DNA of 64,000 nucleotides. Origin: Bathymodiolus brooksi (lineage: Eukaryota; Mollusca; Bivalvia; Mytilida; Modiolidae). Shown here in pieces: positions 43,882-55,256 of this stretch (within the stretch, counting starts at the first letter, position 1; each line of letters starts with the position of its first letter). A program made the translations under genes and the position numbers. The stretch is taken from assembly GCA_963680875.1 (NCBI GenBank), contig OY804575.1, positions 101,611,505 through 101,675,504 of the forward strand, written 5' to 3'. The notes under the pieces are model-generated. The model had not been told where the DNA came from. It made no database searches and worked only from the letters and a program-made list of their open reading frames with translations.

Positions 43882-44209
43882 AATGTTCTCTGTATTAAAT
43901 TCATCTGTTGTTTTTTTGTGTTTTTTTTTTAGATTTGATTAAAAAAACTAGATGCAATCGGTATCTATACATATTCTGCAAGTCCGAAAAGAAAGAGTTA
44001 GACTTGTAGCAAATACTTTATTTTTGTCAGTAAATTAATCGTTGGGGACCATTATTTTGAGAATATATAGGTGTACATGTACATATTTTTTAATCACAAT
44101 GATTCTCTGCACATTGTTATTAATTAATATTTAAATTTGTATTTGTTTATAAGGTCTTATGTAAATATATTTAAACTGAACATGGAACTGAAAGGTGACA
44201 CAGAGCATA
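43882..44209. other. AT-rich non-coding spacer
   Basis: Lies between the foldback element and duplication copy 2. Nothing recognised. Confidence 0.4.
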
Positions 44210-45821
44210 ATGCAATTCACTGTAATAATGCCATACCCATGACAAATTTGAAAATGAAAGTAGAATTTAAAGTCGAGTTAAAACATATCAACTCCTGTAT
44301 ATGATTCATTACTTTCAGGTAATGACAAAATTGTCAATTTATGAAAAAGTCGGAGTTGTACAATCTGCCAACTTTATGATTTTACTGCGGCTTCGGCACT
44401 ACAGTGCAAGACATTCGGGAAGTTAAAAAGAATAAGGGGAGATAACTTTTTTCTGAAATGAAACCGGTGAAGTGTATTATTTATCCAGGATGTTTTGTCC
44501 ATTGACAAGCTGTTTTGGTTTAAAAGCAGTGTCGTATATGATTCCAACCCGTTGCTTCTTTTCAAATGTAAAAAATGGAAGAAATGAGTACGGGATCTCT
44601 AAATAAATCTTGCGAAAGAATAAAAGGTTTACACTAATGTCCTGAAATTTATTCATCTGATGGATTTACTAAATTTGGAAATATATTAGATATGAACAAT
44701 AGAATATTAGACATACATCAAACATTTATGTATCTGGAAATAATATAGAAATTAAGAGAAAAAAAATATTATGAGTGAACTTTATAGACATGACACTTTT
44801 ATTATTTGGCACATCAGTTTGAAATTTCAATTGAATTAAATAAAATATTCTTCAAAATTTAAAGAAAGAGAATCATTGAATAATTGAAACTAAGATGAGA
44901 AAAAACCGCGGTATTTTTTTTTTTATTTCACGAATAACTAATTTGCTATGACAAATTACTAATCTGTTATAATGAAACATTAATCTGTGATATAAGACAC
45001 GGATTACGTTACCTGTCGCTACTGGTAACAGGGACACATTAGACCCTTTTGTAAACTTGATTGAAGGTTCTCTTTCCTCAGGCATAGGTGATCTTAGCCG
45101 ATTTTGGTTATCCTGTTTAGGCCCTGTGGTTTTATTGCTACCACAACTTTAGATTATTTGGCTTTCCAATCTTTCGATGTTGAGCGTACATGATGAAGGT
45201 TATTCCAGAAACGCGTCGTGCGCACTAAATTAGATATCTACCTTTTTATTTTTATTTTTATTAACTAAGTCCTCTTTTTTCGAGTCAGCTATTTCTCTAT
45301 AGAATAATCTGGATGCTTTTATCCGAAATCAAGAGAGTAAGATCAAGTTCAAAACCGAATTAAAATTGTTACGTACAACATATGACAAATGGCGATCGGT
45401 ATTTCATAATTTGATAGAAGAAGTAGAAAAGAAATCTTGTGCAGTTGAAAAAGTTCAAGATTACTTGTTAATTGGTCCTCGTAAATATAACATTTTTGCA
45501 ACGCAATTACGTAGTACGTGTTCTTCCTTGCTGTTGTGATATTTTGCAAATTCATCATGTAAATGTGTAGTCCGAGATTCCTCTGTCGTCCGACGCCGTC
45601 CGACGCCGTCCGACGGCTTTTTGTTCGACTTACTGAAGCCGTGAGACGTCAGAGCGAAAACAGCGGATTTGCCGCTCCAACTCGGGGTCGGCACATTTCC
45701 ACGTTTCGTGGCTATCAAATTTTATTTTCTATCTGAAACCCTAGTATAAATCGCTTCACCAATTATTTTTCTATTCATTCATAACCATCTTACCCTCAGA
45801 AAGTGGTGTTACACTCGAGTA
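44210..45821 (+). repeat. Segmental duplication, copy 2, left block
   Basis: Matches 742-2411 nearly base for base, including the transposon tip with its left target repeat GTAAATGTG. It lacks the small LINE-tail insertion of copy 1. The block ends inside the transposon TIR at GAGTA (45817-45821). Confidence 0.85.
45568..45821 (+). mobile_element. Truncated left TIR of long-TIR element, copy 3
   Basis: Carries TAGTCCGAGATTCCTCTG and about 250 bp of TIR, with a local triplication of CGTCCGACGC near 45590-45615. The interior and right TIR are missing because of the deletion joining to 45823. It is the duplicated version of the insertion at 2178, not an independent event. Confidence 0.8.
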
Positions 45822-45822
45822 C

Positions 45823-46857
45823 TATGTAACAAGAACTCTGAAATCTAATTATCATGTCCAAACGTATGTCAAAGATAATATGGATAACAAAATTAATGTC
45901 ATGTCCCGTATTCTTGCTGAACACGGCAATTTTAATCGTGTTGAGTTCGGAGACGCGTTATGGAATTCAGTTCTCCGACCTTCAATTTCACATTGTTGTG
46001 GAGCTTGGCTTACATCCTCTAAAGTAAACGAAGATTTGTTAAGTAGCATACAATTTCGAGCGGCGAAGATCATAATGAAAACAAAGGTGAATATGTCTAA
46101 AGCGGCTCTTCTTATCGAGCTTGGGTGGGAACCTATCAATGATTTTTTTTAATAGACAGAGAGCCTCATATTTTTCTTATATAAATAACTTACCAAATAA
46201 AAGACTCTGCAAGATAGTTTTTGATGAGATGCACGCTTTTTCCGCTCATGCTCGGGACTACTTACCTGCTTTGAAAACCGTATTTGAATCAGTAGGACTT
46301 GACTATTTGTATCATGTAAACGACTTTAACAAAGAAAGGTTTAATGCTTTTATGGGTCAGTTCTCCTCCACAAAACTAAGAAAAGAAATCATGAGTAAAA
46401 GTTCTCTTCGCGAATATATTACATTCTATAGACACAAAGGGAAGCAACCCTATCTCGAAGATATGAGAGATTTTGAGGGATCTAGACTTAAACTTCTTTG
46501 TCGAACCAATTCGCTGTGCTTAAATAATTTGTTAAACAAAATGAGTTTAAAAAGCAGTAACAAATGCTCTCTATGTGACTGTAATGTAGTAGAAGATGTA
46601 TGTCATTTCCTCTTGTTATGTCCTGCATTAGAAAAAGTAAGAAGGCCTCTTTTAAATGATATCTCGTTTAACACTGTGGAACTCGATTTTGTGGACCTAC
46701 CTAATTACATGTATATAAAAATTAAATTGTTGATTGGAGATTGTGGTTTTTATATAAATGAAATTGAAGGCATGTATTTAGATGTAATTGGAAGAAATCT
46801 TTTAAAGAAGTTATACCATGAAAGAAATATCATTTTAACACAATCAAATGTTTTATG
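45823..46857 (+). pseudogene. LINE RT thumb and C-terminus, duplicate
   Basis: Corresponds to 22179-23158. Frames 45880-46152 and 46121-46858 cover the RT thumb and a 245-codon C-terminal part with the CSLCDCNVVEDVCHFLLLCP motif. Here the C-terminal frame is longer than in copy 1, because copy 1 has a small deletion near 22658 that this copy lacks. A poly-T slip at 46143-46150 splits the two frames. All catalytic RT blocks are lost at the breakpoint. Confidence 0.75.
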
Positions 46858-47212
46858 ACTTAACTCGTTGTTTCTTTTTTCTATTATTTTTTATAGATAT
46901 CACTTGTTTTATTCATCATGTATGTTTGTATTCAACTATTGTCTGTATTTTACTTTAAGACATGTTTTATACATTATGTAGATTTTTGTAGTTTTATGTA
47001 TATGATGACTTTTTATGTATTGCCAATTTAATAGTATACTTATATTGAAATACTAATTTCACACTATGAACATTTTATTCTATATATTTTCGCTTTTATA
47101 CTATGTGTCATTTGTAAATATAACTTTGTATCTAATGGACGCAGCCACTATTACCCCGGTAGTGGTTGCCCCCGTTGTAAAGGGGTAGATTTCCAAATAA
47201 TATATATATGTA

Positions 47213-47365
47213 GTCGAGTGGTCTAGGGCGCTGGACGTAAGGCTAAGCGAATGGTGCTGCAGTGTAACAATGGTGTGGGTTCAAATCCCGTCGAGGGAAG
47301 AACAAAAATTTGACAGCTCTAAAATCTAATTCTAACACTGTTTGGTTTAATTTTCAGACGTATAT
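47213..47365 (+). mobile_element. tRNA-derived SINE inserted in (TA)n
   Basis: The head has a perfect A-box match (TAGTCGAGTGG) and a perfect B-box match (GGTTCAAATCC) about 65 bp apart, longer than the about 50 bp of simple tRNAs but possible for Leu/Ser types. The body continues GGGAAGAACAAAAATTTGAC and ends in TTTTCAGACG. It splits a (TA)n run that is continuous in copy 1 (23525). A 5'-truncated minus-strand copy lies at 49555-49628. Confidence 0.75.
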
Positions 47366-47521
47366 ATATATATATATATATACATGTATATTAAAACACA
47401 TAACAGGACAACACAAAAAACTAAAAATAGGAGCGACACGAACCCCACCAAAAATACAGGGGTGACCTCAGGTGCTCGCGAAGGGTAAGCAGTTCCTGCT
47501 TCTTATAAGACACCCACCGTG

Positions 47522-48353
47522 TTACTCATATATAACAATCAAGTCAAAGTAAGGATGACAGCGGCGTAGCAAGATACTGATGATGATGTATATAGCCGGG
47601 TATAAGCCACGGTTTGTTGCATGTAGAGTGTCCAGTAGTCTCTCTGGCTTATCATCTACAAGAGCCCACCTGATTTTCCAACACTCAACCTCATCCACAA
47701 GATATACTTTCCTTGGTAAGTCTGACTGATAAGCATTGAACAATCTACTAGTATCATTTATTTCAGGTGTCAGGTTTATAAGATTTGCAGGGTTTAGATA
47801 AGATGCCAAAAAAACGCTCGTCGTTGCTTACTACTCGCTGTTATATCTCTTACACTAAATGATCCAAGAAGGCAAGGTATATGGATATTCTCCAGTCAGA
47901 TGGGTTGTCTACAGAATAATTCGCTCTGTTTCTTTGACGTACGACTACGCGGGGTCTACTTGCTTCCATTTCAAATTCTGATGCTACTCAAACAAAGCTT
48001 CCCAAACATGAACATTGTTCCTTTCATCGGCCAATCTCCGAATTACAATTTTGGTTTCTGTCACAGCTTCTAGAAGATCGATGTCATGTAAATTAAAGTT
48101 ACTGGTGAACTGAGAATATGTTCTTCAACTACAAGTAAGATATTGAATTCAAATTTCAAAATAGCATTCAAATAAAGAGCGGTTTTCTCATCATGGTCGG
48201 TCTTCAGAGTTTCAAGAGATGAAACAACAACAGAGAAAGCGGTTCAAAATGCATAGAGTGCAACAGTGGAACATTGATTAATAAAAAAAAAATACCAATT
48301 TGTCAAATTTATGTATAGGCACGTGCCTACTTGAGCCTAGAGTAGCTACACCC
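47522..48353 (-). pseudogene. hAT transposase remnant, duplicate copy
   Basis: Counterpart of 23722-25112. About 600 bp, from inside the left TIR to the middle of the dimerisation domain, is deleted, so the frame 47809-47522 keeps LYPAIYIIISILLR but not the ATNERSFSAMRR end. A further small deletion near 47990 removes codons present in copy 1. Confidence 0.7.
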
Positions 48354-49554
48354 TGGATGTTGATTTTAAAACTTTATGAAGAAACCATTTATCTACGTTT
48401 TTTATTTTATAAGACCATGACATAATTAATGTTGTGCTTTTTGCTTTGCAATACATTTTACCTATGTTAACAATACAATTATTGATTTCAGAAACGAATT
48501 GTGTAGTTGTAACTTTCTGATGCTATCCTCCAAACACTGAAACATTGGTTACTATCCGATTGTTATCACTTTATGTCCGTCGCCTGTATACTTTCAAAAT
48601 GTCGATCATCTCCTGGCCAATTTGAACCAAACCTTACAGTAATGACATTTTGAAAGATATCTAAGTAAATCCTTATTCGTTTTGATCAGACAAAAACATG
48701 GCCTACACAGCAAATTCTTGTTTGTGATTAGCTGACAGCTTGTCTGGGCCTGAACGTTTTACCTTTTTACCAAGGTTCGTAATATTTGACATGTTAGTGC
48801 TTCGTGTTAAGGCGATGTGTCATATACTATCATGAACAACCTATGACGTTGACCTGTCTTCAAGGTCGCATTGTTCAAAATTACACAATCACTTGAGTAA
48901 GTATAATTTGCTTTCAATATTGTTATGCATGTAGGACCCATATATGAACATATTGGATGATCTCTATCATGAGAAAGAATTCAATTCCTTGAGTGAGTGA
49001 TTGTTGCTTAGCGCCAAATGGACACTTTTTCAGCTATGTCATGGATCAAGTTACATTCAAGTCAAGTGAACTATTGTCATCACTTTGCGTCCGACGTCAC
49101 ATTTCGTCTGTAAACTTTCACATTTTAATCTTCTTCTCTGAAACCATTTGGACTACTAGAGCCAAACTTGGTAGGAATGTATTTGGATGATCCTCTAAAA
49201 AGTTTATGTTTTGGGTTTTTTTTTCCGATCGGAAATCCATAAGAGGAACCAGAGATCCTAAGGTGGATACATGGTGTTTCTTCTGATTTTGAATTTGGAG
49301 CATTAATTTTTCAAACACATTCTTGATGTTCCGTATACAATTCTCATTATGATGTATCTAACAGATTTTGTATGGCTCTTTCCATTTCTAAGATATAAAG
49401 GAGTCTACATGAGGCCAACAGTCCGACATACGGACAGATAGATGGCATACACTTTTCCATCAGGACAGCTCAACTGTTTCAGATGATCTGGCAACTCAAC
49501 CTCTGACTCAGGTGAGAAAAACAATAAATATTATACATCTGAAAATTTAACCCA
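48354..49554. repeat. Non-coding bivalve repeats
   Basis: 48354-49195 repeats 25113-25960. 49200-49554 is specific to this copy and contains GACATACGGACAGATAGATG, a tail typical of a bivalve dispersed repeat. No gene. Confidence 0.5.
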
Positions 49555-49628
49555 ACATTGTTAGAATTAGATTTTTGAGCTGACGAATGTTTGTTCTTCC
49601 CTCAACAGGATTTGAACTTTGAATAAGC
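49555..49628 (-). mobile_element. 5'-truncated SINE (47213 family)
   Basis: In reverse complement: GTTCAAATCCTGTTGAGGGA and AGAACAAAC, ending TTAAATTTTCAG. It starts at the B box, so the head is lost. Confidence 0.6.
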
Positions 49629-49639
49629 GACAAAATACA

Positions 49640-49875
49640 AATTATTCGGTTTTACCTGTCACTAGTAAGGTCAGTTGCATACGGAGAAAGCGAGGTCAAA
49701 TTATTTGCTTGCAAGGAAATAATAAATCGATGGTAATTTTCGTTCTCAAAAGGCGAAAAGTGGTACGATAAGCTGTTTAATGTGAAATATTTACCTTTAT
49801 TTCATCATTGTAAAGCTATTTACCAATTTCCAAAACATAATTGTTTTGGTCAAAACCGTAGCTAATGCCCCTTTA
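49640..49875. mobile_element. Element end with AAAGGGGCATTAGCTACG tip
   Basis: In reverse complement the right end reads AAAGGGGCATTAGCTACGGT and TTTGACC. It abuts TTAAGTTTGTCG, which in copy 1 (about 26168) is preceded by other sequence. This suggests insertion at a TTAA-like site. The partner end was not identified. Confidence 0.45.
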
Positions 49876-50572
49876 AGTTTGTCGACTAGCTCGCTGCTTG
49901 AGTATTTTTTCTGAGCCGCCGATTTGATTATTTCCAGAACCAAAAATACATCACAAATGTAATATGCACAATCATAATTATATAATAATTATATTTCATA
50001 ATACATATCAGATGCAACCGAAACATCTAAAATATACAACCCCCAAATTCCCCGTGGCCGCCCAGGAAAAACCACTTTGTGGAAACCTGTGTCCTTTTGT
50101 CTATGTCATCGGAACGAAAGTGTAGGACCTCACTAGTGGGGGGATGACTTTGGCGTCAATAATTCCTACGTCCAGTCTACAATACTAAAACGAGCAAGAC
50201 AATCAATTCCCGTTAACGTGCCATGGAAATTATTGATTCTTGTAAAATTCACCTCTGAAAACCACACTACAAAATTTACTGACAGGTAAGTCAGTGCACC
50301 GTGTTAGATGTCAATCACCGCATATATCGATAGTTTTACATCAAATAATTACCACCGGTATTGATTGAATTTAACAAGATTTGACACTTGTTAATTAAAC
50401 AATTATATATATCAAACATTAAAAGAGTTGTAAACATGATTACAATGTATTAAAAACAATACAGTTATATTTGACAGCATCTTTAATACATCTGTGTAAT
50501 TAATCTGAAGCATGTTTTTATACTTATAATTTCAAACAGTTTTGTAAAAACAAAAAATATAAAAGATATAGG

Positions 50573-50778
50573 GTTAGAGGTTAGGGTTATGGTGTTTAAC
50601 GCCACTTTCAACAATATTTCAGTTATATCATGGCAGTCGGTTTTATTGGTGGTGGAAACCGGAGAGTACCCGGGTAAAACCACCGATCTGGCTCAAGTCA
50701 CTGATAAACTCACATAATAGTTGTATCGAGTACACCCAACTAAGCGGGATTCGAACTACTGGTTACATTGGAAGTTGT
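50573..50778 (-). mobile_element. SINE (TTTAACGCC family), duplicate
   Basis: Same insertion as 26879-27078, inherited through the duplication, with a handful of substitutions. It lies directly before the empty MITE site. Confidence 0.7.
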
Positions 50779-51238
50779 AAATCCAACTACCATACGATCA
50801 TGACCACTTTTCAATAGTATGTCGGTTGACATCGTTTTTTCATACAAGTACAGAGAACGATACTGGAATTATTTCTAAAAGTTCTGCATCAGTCAATTAC
50901 AATTATGGACAGGTATTTTTGTTACTTGATAGAAATGATGGATAAGTAATCATGACACACACAAGGATTTACATCAAACATAACTGAAGATATCATCTGA
51001 TAACCATTTATTTCTGCCCTACCAATGAAGGTGGGGACTATTTGCTACTATCACCAGGTTTGTTACTAGAGCAACACAGCAGGTGCCACTAGTGGAGCAG
51101 TAACTGGTTAACCTTCTGGAGCACCCGAGTTTATCCCTGGTTTTTAGTGGGGTTTTTTAGTTTTCTGTTTAGTGTTTTGTAGATTATTGTTTGTCCTTTT
51201 GTTCTTTTTCTTTTAAGCCATTGTGTTGTCTGTCCTTT

Positions 51239-53618
51239 GATTTATAGATTCTGATTACCCCTTTGGTATCTATGATTTACAGATTCTGATTACACCTTTG
51301 GTATCTATGATTTACAGATTCTGATTACACCTTTGGTATCTATGATTTACAGATTCTGATTACACCTTTGGTATCTATGATTTACAGATTCTGATTACAC
51401 CTTTGGTATCTATGATTTACAGATTCTGATTACCCCTTTGGTATCTATGATTTACAGATTCTGATTACACCTTTGGTATCTATGATTTACAGATTCTGAT
51501 TACACCTTTGGTATCTATGATTTACAGATTCTGATTACCCCTTTGGTATCTATGATTTACAGATTCTGATTACACCTTTGGTATCTATGATTTACAGATT
51601 CTGATTACACCTTTGGTATCTATGATTTACAGATTCTGATTACACCTTTGGTATCTATGATTTACAGATTCTGATTACACCTTTGGTATCTATGATTTAC
51701 AGATTCTGATTACCCCTTTGGTATCTATGATTTACAGATTCTGATTACACCTTTGGTATCTATGATTTACAGATTCTGATTACACCTTTGGTATCTATGA
51801 TTTACAGATTCTGATTACACCTTTGGTATCTATGATTTACAGATTCTGATTACACCTTTGGTATCTATGATTTACAGATTCTGATTACACCTTTGGTATC
51901 TATGATTTACAGATTCTGATTACACCTTTGGCATCTATGATTTACAGATTCTGATTACACCTTTGGTATCTATGATTTACAGATTCTGATTACACCTTTG
52001 GTATCTATGATTTACAGATTCTGATTACACCTTTGGTATCTATGATTTACAGATTCTGATTACACCTTTGGTATCTATGATTTACAGATTCTGATTACAC
52101 CTTTGGTATCTATGATTTACAGATTCTGATTACACCTTTGGTATCTATGATTTACAGATTCTGATTACACCTTTGGTATCTATGATTTACAGATTCTGAT
52201 TACACCTTTGGTATCTATGATTTACAGATTCTGATTACACCTTTGGTATCTATGATTTACAGATTCTGATTACACCTTTGGTATCTATGATTTACAGATT
52301 CTGATTACCCCTTTGGTATCTATGATTTACAGATTCTGATTACACCTTTGGTATCTATGATTTACAGATTCTGATTACACCTTTGGTATCTATGATTTAC
52401 AGATTCTGATTACCCCTTTGGTATCTATGATTTACAGATTCTGATTACACCTTTGGTATCTATGATTTACAGATTCTGATTACACCTTTGGTATCTATGA
52501 TTTACAGATTCTGATTACACCTTTGGTATCTATGATTTACAGATTCTGATTACACCTTTGGTATCTATGATTTACAGATTCTGATTACCCCTTTGGTATC
52601 TATGATTTACAGATTCTGATTACCCCTTTGGTATCTATGATTTACAGATTCTGATGACACCTTTGGTATCTATGATTTACAGATTCTGATTACACCTTTG
52701 GTATCTATGATTTACAGATTCTGATTACACCTTTGGTATCTATGATTTACAGATTCTGATTACACCTTTGGTATCTATGATTTACAGATTCTGATTACAC
52801 CTTTGGTATCTATGATTTACAGATTCTGATTACACCTTTGGCATCTATGATTTACAGATTCTGATTACACCTTTGGCATCTATGATTTACAGATTCTGAT
52901 TACACCTTTGGTATCTATGATTTACAGATTCTGATTACACCTTTGGTATCTATGATTTACAGATTCTGATTACACCTTTGGTATCTATGATTTACAGATT
53001 CTGATTACACCTTTGGTATCTATGATTTACAGATTCTGATTACACCTTTGGTATCTATGATTTACAGATTCTGATTACACCTTTGGTATCTATGATTTAC
53101 AGATTCTGATTACACCTTTGGTATCTATGATTTACAGATTCTGATTACACCTTTGGTATCTATGATTTACAGATTCTGATTACACCTTTGGTATCTATGA
53201 TTTACAGATTCTGATTACACCTTTGGCATCTATGATTTACAGATTCTGATTACACCTTTGGTATCTATGATTTACAGATTCTGATTACACCTTTGGTATC
53301 TATGATTTACAGATTCTGATTACACCTTTGGTATCTATGATTTACAGATTCTGATTACACCTTTGGTATCTATGATTTACAGATTCTGATTACACCTTTG
53401 GTATCTATGATTTACAGATTCTGATTACACCTTTGGTATCTATGATTTACAGATTCTGATTACACCTTTGGTATCTATGATTTACAGATTCTGATTACAC
53501 CTTTGGTATCTATGATTTACAGATTCTGATTACACCTTTGGTATCTATGATTTACAGATTCTGATTACACCTTTGGTATCTATGATTTACAGATTCTGAT
53601 TACCTCCCTTTGGTATCT
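51239..53618 (+). repeat. 35-bp minisatellite, copy 2, ~68 units
   Basis: Same unit and same first (GATTTATAG) and last (TACCTCCC) variant units as 27816-28272, but about five times longer. Variants CCCC, GCATC and one GATGACAC are scattered in blocks, for example paired CCCC units near 52610. Growth was therefore internal. Confidence 0.95.
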
Positions 53619-54319
53619 TCAAACTTTTCTTGAACATTTTTACAGCAATATAAAATATAAACAACAACATGATGATGATATTTTTTTTAATTAAAAATAA
53701 AATAAAACAAAGATCACTAAAATATAAGAATATCTTTAAAAAAAACTATAGATATATATATTTATTTATTTTTTTACAAAATCACCTCTTTTATAAACCA
53801 AATAATGAATAAAAATATGCAGTAATTTAATTTTGATAATTACATTGTAAAGGACAAGAACACATAATTCTGATATATTTCCATTATTTGTATAACAGCT
53901 TTAATATCATTTTCTTGTATATCTAGCAGCAAGTTGGTTACCAGATTTATATCTTTGTTCACAATCTTAGAAACAGCTAGCCACCAATGTGATCATTTCT
54001 CACCTACAGGCTGAAAGCTCTCTGTATGTAGCTGTTCATTGAGAAATAGGAAAAATTAACTAACAATTGATGTATATCAATTAGTGTTATAAATTTTTTT
54101 ATGGATATTAATATGCTTACAGTAATTATCAACAATTATCAGAAACCACAGGTTATTGTCAGGGGTTGACCTTTTAATTTTTAGTGTTAACCAAATATGG
54201 TCAACCTAGGTAGGACGATAATAGAGAAACTGAACTAATCACAAAAACTTGACATACATTGAAGTTAGTACAGTTACTTTTGTCGCAGGTAAATATGTCA
54301 TTAGTTTATTATGGGAGTC
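53619..54319. other. Non-coding; partly specific to copy 2
   Basis: 53619-54075 repeats 28273-28680 with an extra 85 bp near 53908-53995. 54078-54319 belongs to the insertion not present in copy 1 and shows no motif. Confidence 0.45.
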
Positions 54320-54558
54320 AGTGAATGAGTAGTGATTGTTGCTTACTGCCAAAATGATCAGTTTTTAATAATGATAATAATAATAATAATAATAATAAAT
54401 TCTTTATTTATAGAGGGTTACACAGTTAGTTAACAACTAATCTTCCCTGAGGCCCTCATTGACATATTTAAACATGCATTGTAAAGTACACAATATAAAG
54501 TTACACAATACATTGTAATAAGTATACACAAAAGATTTAGTAAACATTTAATGGTAAA

Positions 54559-55020
54559 TTAAGGTACATCATCATTTAAAATGAGACTTTTAACTTTTGT
54601 CTTAAATGCATTATGAGAAGAAGCTTGCCGTATCGAAAATGGAAGTTCATTCCATAGCTTTGGTCCAGAGTATGTAAAAGTTTTCTTAAAAAGTTCAGTT
54701 TTTGCCTTTGGGATATGTAATTTTTCACTTACAACATTTCGGAGAGAGTACGGATTTCTATCAGACAAGTACTGGATTTTATTTTTTAAATATATAGGTG
54801 CTTCATTCTTTAGACATTTTGAAACAAGAAGATATTTATGATATTTGATTCTTTGTTCAATACTCATCCATCCTAGTTGTTTAAATAGAGGTTCAGATGG
54901 TGCTATGGGATCTTGATCTAATATCAATCTTGCTGTTCTTTTTTGCAATTTAAGAATGCGATTAAGTCCCTCATTTGAACAATTTCCCCAAACAACACAG
55001 CAATAATCAATTAAAGGCAA
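54559..55020 (-). pseudogene. LINE ORF2 C-terminal part
   Basis: 153 codons downstream of the RT domain: LIDYCCVVWGNCSNEGLNRI, then LQKRTARLIL, QLGWMSIEQRIKYHK and GPKLWNELPFSIRQA. This conserved tail follows the RT in CR1/L2-type LINEs. It belongs to the same protein as 55257-57422, separated by a frameshift near 55255 and a stop near 55100. Confidence 0.75.
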
Positions 55021-55256
55021 AATGTAACCTGAATAAAAAAGTTGCCTTGATTCAAGGTTTAAATATTTCTTAATTTTTGAAAGAAGGTAGATTTTTTATG
55101 ATATTTTAGAACAGACTTGATCAATTTGGTTTTTCCAATTTAGATTTGAGTCAATTTTGATGCCAAGTAATTTTTCACAAGCAGAATGTTGTAATTGTTC
55201 AGAATTAATAGTCAAGTACAGTTCTTCATTTTGAAATGCGAGTTTTTGCTTTGTTC

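Noticed and set aside
47213..47300. A functional tRNA gene
   Set aside because: A and B boxes are perfect, but a clean cloverleaf with pairing acceptor ends is not seen and a 3' body follows, so a SINE is more likely.
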